Part shown: one piece after another, positions 57,566-64,000 of the stretch
Position numbering within the stretch: position 1 is the stretch's first letter
How the letters are laid out: each line of letters begins with the position of its first letter
Origin: Rebecca billardiae RCC1528
Taxonomy: Eukaryota > Haptophyta
Direction of reading: 5' to 3'
Assembly (NCBI GenBank): GCA_965240325.2
Contig: OZ251249.1
Span: 62,001-126,000, forward strand
DNA length: 64,000 nucleotides
Made by a program: the position numbers and the translations under genes
Notes under the pieces: model-generated
Database searches by the model: none
What the model was told of the DNA's origin: nothing
The model's input: the letters and a program-made list of their open reading frames with translations, nothing else

Positions 57566-59542
57566 GGAATGCGCACCAGAAAAAGCCTTATAACAACCCG
57601 CGCGGCCCAAGATGGGGTCGGCGGCCACGACGGCGGTTATGCGCCCTTGCGCGCCTTGGAGCGGCTCGTGCGCGCCAGGAAGTGGGCCAAACCATGCTCG
57701 CGACATGCTCGTTCGTCGACGCTGATTGTTGGCCGATTGCATGCCAGCCCACGCCGACGTCTGAGTGCGCCTCGCCGCGCACGGTACAGCTTGACGGTAC
57801 ACGGCACGATTCGGCCGCGAGCAGCCTCGTGCGCGCGACCGACCCAGAGGTGGTCGTCGAGAGTAGCACGAGCGGCGGCACACAAGCGGGCCTGGTCGTT
57901 GCCGAATATCTGACGCACCAATCGACCTCGCCCAGCGCCATCTGCTCGTTTGTGCACGTGTTGGAAAGGATGAGCAGCTGCGTGCAAACGCCAAGCGCGC
58001 AGATGAGGCGTGGGCGAGCGAAGGGGCGGCGAGGGCCGGCGCGTGCGCGCGCGTAAATTCGAGCCTCCCCATACGCATCGAAACACACCGCGCTCGCTCG
58101 TCGAGCTGCGCACGGGTATCGGTGCGCGCGCGCCAACGCGGCGCGCCGTGCTCGCGCCCGGCAGCTGCAAACCTGCTCGCGCGCGCACGCGTGCGTGATG
58201 GACCGAGGAGGTCGCGCGAGCATGCGCGATGTGTCTGGATGGAGCGTGTAGGAGGTGTAGGCTGCGCTCCGCACGCGCTCCACCACCGTGCACCGCGCTG
58301 CCCCTCGCCCACGCGGTCGCCGCCGAGCCCAGATTCAAACGTGTGCGAGCGCTCGAGCGCACCTCCGAGCAGCAGTCGCAGCTATCGTGTCGAAGGCGTG
58401 GCGAGAGGCAGGTGTGCATGGCAAGTAGCGCCATGGTGGTGCCCATCACGCGCACACACTCGCGCACGCTCGCTACACCACCTCGTCGCGCCCACGTGCA
58501 GCGCGCGGGGCGCGCTTCGCGCCCGGAGCAGCTGCCGAGCGGCTGCTGCGCGCGGCGCGCGCGGCGAGTAGGGCTCAGCCCATGGTCCGAGGGCGAGCCT
58601 GCCGAGCGTCGTGCGTGGCGCGCACGGACCTAGTACAATGCCGCGTACCACTCGCTGCCACCATAGGGCCCGTACCGGCGAGCTGTGGCCGCCGCAGACA
58701 CCAAAATGCAGCCCAACGGTCAGCGCGCGACAGCCGACGAGCGCGCGGCGCGCGCGTCCACCACCGTGATGAGCACGGACGAGCGCGCGCGCCCGTGTCG
58801 TAGCTCAGATGAGGTCCCCCGATCGCATGCACCACCGCGCTGCCACGCCTTCGACCATCTTGTGTCACCATGTGGCCGCTCGCCGCTCGCGCCGAGCGGC
58901 TGGCGGCGCAGCTGCACGACCGGCAAACAGTCAGCGCGCAGCAAGGGTGGAGTCCGGCGAGGGTCGGCCGGACTGTCCGGCGCCACCAAGGTGGACCACG
59001 CGGTGGTCACCGGCGCGCTCGTCACCACGCTCGAGGCTATGGAGGCCGCCCACGAGCAGAAATGCTCACTGCATCTGCCTGTGCACTGCCAGTTTGCAGT
59101 GCTCCTTTGCGCGCGCACGCAGCGGCGAAGAGCGAAAGCGTTTAGCGCGACATAGTCCGGGGCTCAAGGGTACCATCATCAGAGAATGGAATGCGCGCAA
59201 AGGTCGCGCTAAACAAATTTCGTGTCGCCCGTGCCGCGCGCGCGTGAGCACGGCCAAAGCCGCGGGGTGCAACATCTGCTGCAGATCGGCTCGTGCTCGT
59301 CGAGGGCGGCGAAGAGACGGGTGCGCGCTCGCGAGCGAGCGTACCTGAGAGTGATATCGGCATCCGATCAGGAAGAGCGGGTCGATCTGCCCTCAGCTCG
59401 TCGCACGATCGCGAGAGCGCACGTGCGGTCGACGAGGAAGAAGGCCCGCATCGTGGCGTTTCCGCCAGTGGCGGGCCGGCTCGAGATTTGACGGCGAAAC
59501 TCCAGCGGGTTGTTAAGGCTTTTTCTGGTGCGCATTCCTGAA
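57562..59542. mobile_element. 2-kb TIR element without transposase
   Basis: The left end TTCAGGAATGCGCACCAGAA, continuing AAAGCCTTATAACAACCCGC, is mirrored at the right end (59506-59542) with only a 2-base indel, giving ~38-base terminal inverted repeats. Interior frames are short and arginine/alanine-rich with no transposase motif. The left end abuts an AT microsatellite. No clear target-site duplication was found: flanks are ATATATA on the left and AAAAGTTC on the right. Confidence 0.75.
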
Positions 59543-59579
59543 AAAAGTTCAATCATATCCGATGCTGCCACGTCGTTAA

Positions 59580-59599
59580 ATATATATATATATATATAT
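59580..59599. repeat. Short AT tract after a CCACGTCGTTA word
   Basis: AT tract of 20 bases. The preceding CCACGTCGTTA also precedes the AT tract of the retrotransposon at 24.9 kb (minus strand). Confidence 0.85.
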
Positions 59600-59600
59600 G

Positions 59601-60243
59601 TCTAGCCACTCCGCCATGCCCGGCTCGTACAAGGCGTCGGGTACGAATGGAGGGATTTGAGCAACGAACGACAGCGGGCGCTGGCAGCGGCGTGGCGGTT
59701 GAGCTGCTGCCCGAGGTCGAGAGGGCGCCCGCGAGTCGTCAGTCACTTGAGCAAGGTCGATTAAGGCTGATGGCTCGCTGACACTGCAGTGCTTCCATAT
59801 CCGCCAGAGGCCGAGGGTGGGCGGGCGGGCAAACGATGAAGCGTGCGGGTTGACGCGACAGCGGCGAGAGCAAGAAACCATTGCATGAGGGACGACGCGG
59901 CGAAGACAGATGATGACGTCGCGCCGCCGAACGATCAGGCGGGGAGCCGGGCCACACAGACAGCCAGCGACCTTACCGAGCAGAGGGGCTGCGGCGACTG
60001 CGGTGCACCTCCTGCAGCGGAGCGTGCACCCGGCAGTGCCCGATGCAGGCGATTCCCTTGCCCAGCTCGGCGCCTTCGTCGTGAGCAGCCCCATGGCGCC
60101 CCCGAGAGCGAAGCCTGATCGATCCGATGTGAGCGGTAACCAACCGAGTCCTGCAGGTGCGCCGCTGTGGGCCAGATTGGCAGCGCACCAGGAATCCTGC
60201 GCGCGGCGGTGCGCACAGGACAACGCAGGAATGCCGTGCGAGC
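59601..60243 (+). repeat. Direct duplication, copy 1
   Basis: Shares TCTAGCCACTCCGCCATGCC, GATTTGAGCAACGAACGACA and a ~400-base block starting AAACGATGAAGCGTGCGGGT with 60299-61106, nearly identical. Confidence 0.9.
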
Positions 60244-60298
60244 CGGATTCTTGGCGTCGCTCATAGACACTCAGTTATAGGTTCCCTATAACGCCACG

Positions 60299-61106
60299 TC
60301 TAGCCACTCCGCCATGCCCGGCTCGTACAAGGCGTCGGGTACGAATGGACTCTGGAGCTGGATGGTCGCGGCGCGCGGCGTCGTGGAGTAGACAGACCAC
60401 AATGATCAATCATGGAACGATCAGGTTAGCTATGTTGGGATTTGAGCAACGAACGACAGCGGGCGCTGGCAGCGGCGTGGCGGTTGAGCTGCTGCCCGAG
60501 GTCGAGAGGGCGCCCGCGAGTCCCGTTTATAAGTTGGAGCGGGCGTCCAAGTAGTCGTTGATGAATCCCGTTTAGAAATAGAAGAGACGAGGACTGCGCG
60601 GCCGCGCGCGCACGATCGATCGCGACGCGCGGCGAGCAGACACGCGTCAGAGTGCGCCGCACCCGCGCGACGCACGGGCGCGAGGCGAGCGCGTATCTCA
60701 AACGATGAAGCGTGCGGGTTGACGCGACAGCGGCGAGAGCAAGAGACCATTGCATGAGGGGCGACGCGGCGAAGACAGATGATGACGTCGCGCCGCCGAA
60801 CGATCAGGCGGGGAGCCGGGCCACACAGACAGCCAGCGACCTTACCGAGCAGAGGGGCTGCGGCGACTGCGGTGCACCTCCTGCAGCGGAGCGTGCACCC
60901 GGCAGTGCCCGATGCAGGCGATTCCCTTGCCCAGCTCGGCGCCTTCGTCGTGAGCAGCCCCATGGCGCCCCCGAGAGCGAAGCCTGATCGATCCGATGTG
61001 AGCGGTAACCAACCGAGTCCTGCAGGTGCGCCGCTGTGGGCCAGATTGGCAGCGCACCATGAATCCTGCGCGCGGCGGTGCGCACAGGACAACGCAGGAA
61101 TGCCGT
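60299..61106 (+). repeat. Direct duplication, copy 2, with extra segments
   Basis: Same order as copy 1, but an 84-base segment sits after ACGAATGGA (60353-60436) and the spacer before the AAACGATGAAG block is unrelated. Copies differ by only a few bases in the shared blocks, so the duplication is young. Confidence 0.9.
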
Positions 61107-61542
61107 CACCACGACGATTCCCCCACGGGGACGGCGGTCATTTTCGTGAGAATCTCAAACGACTGTCCGTACCCGCATTTAAAAGGCACCAGCCTGAACC
61201 CTAAACAACCCGATTGTTAAAGAGGCGGCTCCTTTGGTAGGATACAACTCCAGCGGCTTGAACAAGCCGCCTTTCAATCTGCCTGCCCAGTTCTCGATCG
61301 GCCGCGCCCCGGGGGCCCCCGGCCCGGGCGGCGGAAGGAGGCTCGGGGAGGGAGGGGAGGATCAGGGCGGGAGCTGCCTCAACGTCAGGCGGCGGTTGGA
61401 GAGAAGGCGGCGGGGCGAGCGGCGCGGCGCAGGGCAGGCGCACACACCGCCCACACCGCCCGCATGGCGGGCGCGCGCGGGGCCGGTGGCACGGCTGCAG
61501 CGCGCGCGCACCGCAGGCCTTGATGTGCCCGAGCACACACAC

Positions 61543-61726
61543 ACTCGACGTCGCGCACGGTGCTGCAGCCGACCGACACCCAGCTCTGCGGATGTCTGAC
61601 CCACGGCATCACGTACTGCACGAACACGTCGCGGCCCGTTAGCAACGCCTCGCGGAAGCCATCGTACCGTGTGCCCTGCGACTTGTAGAACTGGACGTTG
61701 TGCGGCAGGCCGATCGTCGCCATCAC
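61543..61726 (-). CDS. Exon resembling a betaine-lipid-synthase methyltransferase domain
   Basis: After a CGCGCAG acceptor the minus strand reads VMATIGLPHNVQFYKSQGTR, YDGFREALLTGRDVFVQYVM and SWVSVGCSTVRDVE, followed by a possible GTGTGT donor. The order FY.sQ..rYD.FRe.LL.gR ... W.dVGgGT is what I know from the BtaB-like methyltransferase part of algal BTA1 (DGTS synthesis). Here the SAM-binding glycine motif is GCST rather than GGGT, which may mean a decayed or altered enzyme. Neighbouring exons were not found. The call is tentative. Confidence 0.35.
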
Positions 61727-62009
61727 CTGCGCGCGTGCTGGGCCGGACGGCGCGACAGCGCGGGCGGTGGCGCGCGCGGGGGCGAGGCCAAGTCAGCAGG
61801 CATAAATATACAACTCCGGGCGCGGCGCGCGAGCCCCGCTGCCCCGAGCAAGGCGCGGGGGCGCAGCGCGCGCCGCGCGCGGCACGCCCACGCAGCATCG
61901 GCGTGACACGCTTGGCGTGCGTCGAATCCAAGCGTTGCTGCGGGCTGCCGCGCTCGCAGTTTAATCAGTACATCACCACGTTGCCATCGTTGCCATCTAG
62001 CACAGCGCG

Positions 62010-62459
62010 AAGCTGCACCGCCCGCCGGCGGAGGCTGTGCCCACCCTCGTCGCGCGGTACAGCAAGATCCTGTGGTCCGTCCAACCCCAGTGACCCGTCC
62101 CCCACATCCGCGAGCAGCAGCACGCGGCGATCTTCGGGAGGCTGCTCACGCGCGTCGCAGCGCACTACCGAGCCGTGGACGCGACCAAGCGGACCGATAT
62201 CCAGGTCGAGGCCAGCGCGCTCGACGTCACTGCCATCGGCCTCGTTGCTGAGGACCGCCAGTGTGTTGGCTGCGCGAGCTCGAGCTCCTATCTCATGTGC
62301 CGCTTGCCGCTCTGCGGCGCCGGCTGAGACTTCTTCGCGATCGCGTCTCTCACGGCGATCAAGCAAGGGCACGTGCTCGGCAGCTGGCGAGAGCAACACA
62401 GCGTCCGCGAGGTCAGCTGGGTTCTAGCTGCCAACGGCTTGCGCCCGCGCAACACCTGA
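62010..62459 (+). pseudogene. Protein-like frame with two internal stops
   Basis: One plus frame reads KLHRPPAEAVPTLVARYSKI, AAIFGRLLTRVAAHYRAVDA, TKRTDIQVEASALDVTAIGL and FFAIASLTAIKQGHVLGSWR, interrupted by two TGA codons (after SVQPQ and after LCGAG). Composition is that of a folded protein in all three parts. Either this is a pseudogene or short introns remove the stops. Family not recognised. Confidence 0.4.
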
Positions 62460-63228
62460 CCGCAACGAGCGTCTGCCGGCACGCCGGTGTGGACGCTCGA
62501 CTTCCAGCACCATTTCAGATGCCATCAAGTCTAGGGAGCAGGCCGTGTGTAGCGAGTGCTAGAATAAGGCAGACCGCTAGCTGCACTGCGCCCAGCCGCG
62601 AGCGCAGTGGTGCCCGTACGCGGCGCTGCGGCACGCACGCGGTGTGCGCGAGCGCTGCGCGGGCCACCAGCGTGGCCCCGCTGCCCGGGCCGTCCACTCG
62701 GCCGCGTGGCGCGCCGCACCCGGCCGTCGCATGGACCCGGCGAGTGCCAGAGCCGGCGAGCAGTCGTCTACGCTACATCACGGGCCAAGCAGTGGGTAGT
62801 CGCGAGCACGATGGACCAAGACGATCTTGCGATGTGGGCGCAGCGACGGCAACCTCACTTGGCACGCATCGGCGGCCTGAGCCGCCGGAGTGAACAAAGT
62901 CACAGACAAGGGGATGCGTGCGCGGATGCGTGCGTTGGGCTCGGTGCATTCGCGCGTACATTCTGACACCCACGCCAGCTTCCTCTTCTCCTCCGGCGCA
63001 CACTGCTTGGGCAGCGCGGGCGCCGTGTGGCGCGAGCACCACGAGCTCACAGTCTGGCTGACTCGCGCGGCGTCGTGCCGTCTGCACGCACATGTGGCGC
63101 ACACTACCTCGGGCGGTTCGAGCAATCCATGCGCGCACGCGAATACGCCATGGACGCCGCGTCTCTCCCCCGCCCGTTCGGCCCCCGCGCGGCCCTGACT
63201 CGACTCGCACCCGTCCGCCGAGACCCAG
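62460..63228. other. Mostly unassigned, one possible exon
   Basis: At about 63092-63180 the plus strand reads GAHYLGRFEQSMRAREYAMD in one frame, which could be an exon of the gene ending at 63669. The rest has no convincing coding. Confidence 0.3.
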
Positions 63229-63669
63229 CCCACTGCCCGCCGACTACCGAGGCTTTGGCAGCGGCTCTCGCGCCGGGGCGCCCTTTGCCGGGACGCTCCT
63301 TGTGGAACGCGAAGGTCGAGGGGTAGGTGAATAGGGCGGGCGGAGGTGATTCGAGGAATTGAAGGAACGACTTCATCAAGTGCCACTAATGATTTGCACC
63401 CGCGCGAAATACGTACTCACATTACTCCGACGGTACCGGTGCAACAGGCCAGGCCGGCGCTCGGGGAGTCCAACTACCGCCTGGTCCTGCCCCCCGGCGC
63501 CGCGGCAGCCGGCAAGCGCGCGGCGACCGAGCCGTCCACGCCGGCGGAGGAGGATGGGCCCTCCTCCGCTGGCGGGAGCGACGCCAAGCCGGCCAAGCAG
63601 GCTCGCACCGCGTCCCTCGGCGACCCCCCCCGTGACCTGGCTGCCGCCGCGCCGCAGTCGCTGGCGTAG
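63229..63669 (+). CDS. Last two exons of an unrecognised plus-strand gene
   Basis: Exon 63229-63322 reads PLPADYRGFGSGSRAGAPFA then GTLLVEREGRG and ends at a GTAGGT donor. Exon 63448-63669 follows an acceptor GTGCAACAG and reads ARPALGESNYRLVLPPGAAA, then a Lys/Ala/Ser/Glu-rich tail to a TAG. The 125-base intron keeps phase 0. The tail looks disordered and basic. No family recognised. Confidence 0.45.
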
Positions 63670-63729
63670 AGCCGCGCGCGGCGCTGGCGCGCCAGACGCG
63701 CCCGGTTGGGCAGCGCAGGCACCCTCAGC

Positions 63730-63849
63730 GGCCAGGACGACGACTTCCTCAACGGCAAGGGCGACGACTTCCTCTGCGGCCAGGGCGACGACTTCCTCAA
63801 CGGCAAGGACGACGACTTCCTCAACGGCAAGGGCGACTACTCCCTCAAC
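63730..63849 (+). repeat. 24-bp minisatellite, five units
   Basis: Five consecutive 24-base units of the type GGCAAGGGCGACGACTTCCT followed by CAAC. In one plus frame each gives GKGDDFLN. Whether it is translated is unknown; the window ends soon after. Confidence 0.85.
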
Positions 63850-64000
63850 TCGGCAAGGCCACTAGGCCGCGCACACCGGCCCGGGCGACCACATCCACTA
63901 CCTGCACTACGGCATCAACTTGAACAGCCTCGGACGACGACGACACGGGCAACTACATGATGACCAAGGCCGACGACGACTGCAAAACAGCGGCATCCCC
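63850..64000. other. Right edge, possibly coding
   Basis: Plus frames such as TGPGDHIHYLHYGINLN and GNYMMTKADDDCK are protein-like and echo the acidic GDDF repeat, but no start, stop or splice site can be fixed. Confidence 0.25.

Noticed and set aside
57562-59542. Transposase gene inside the TIR element
   Set aside because: No frame there shows a DDE-like motif or normal composition.
59576-61092. Two similar minus-strand proteins (MSCAHRRAQDSW...)
   Set aside because: The shared frame simply follows from the recent DNA duplication; the composition is poor and the frames diverge outside the duplicated blocks.

Overview
The window looks like nuclear DNA of a GC-rich single-celled eukaryote. 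A haptophyte or a similar secondary-plastid alga is my best guess. The evidence is indirect: very high GC; host genes with short introns (68 to 125 bases), donors such as GTGCGC, GTGAGG or GTACCT and acceptors of the CGCGCAG type; Ala/Gly/Pro-rich proteins; long AT and AG microsatellites; and several kinds of retroelement. There are no operons, no CRISPR array and no rRNA, and I saw no tRNA.

Layout. 1-4910 (minus strand) is the C-terminally incomplete end of a very large protein gene that runs off the left edge; it carries 13 in-frame copies of a ~200-bp minisatellite. 5040-7790 holds two ~1.1-kb foldback (inverted-arm) elements facing each other. 7.8-14.2 kb is gene-poor and contains one small inverted-repeat element. 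14230-15822 (minus) is a clean single-exon gene for an unrecognised 530-aa protein. 15.8-24.7 kb is repeats: a dispersed repeat with an empty transposon site, an AG microsatellite, a 194-bp tandem array, and a ~1.6-kb tandem duplication.

24.9-29.6 kb is a full-length-looking retrotransposon whose single 1518-aa protein carries a reverse transcriptase and a C-terminal PD-(D/E)XK nuclease. It is flanked by AT tracts. 33.3-37.7 kb is a three-layer nest: a dispersed repeat, into which a TA-target TIR element inserted, into which a gag-only LTR retrotransposon with identical LTRs inserted. 39.8-45.96 kb is a 5'-truncated LINE (APE endonuclease remnant, reverse transcriptase, RNase H).

46.4-57 kb is the host gene island. 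It holds a six-exon zinc-knuckle gene and a four-exon ABCG-type half transporter, both on the minus strand, and a single-exon peptidase S51 gene on the plus strand that shares a ~270-bp divergent promoter with the transporter. 57.5-61.1 kb holds a 2-kb TIR element and a ~0.65-kb direct duplication. 61.2-64 kb has exon-sized coding fragments, one of them resembling a betaine-lipid-synthase methyltransferase domain, and the end of a small plus-strand gene.

Reading frames, splice junctions, repeats and target-site duplications were read directly from the sequence. Protein family calls rest on motifs recognised by eye, without database searches.
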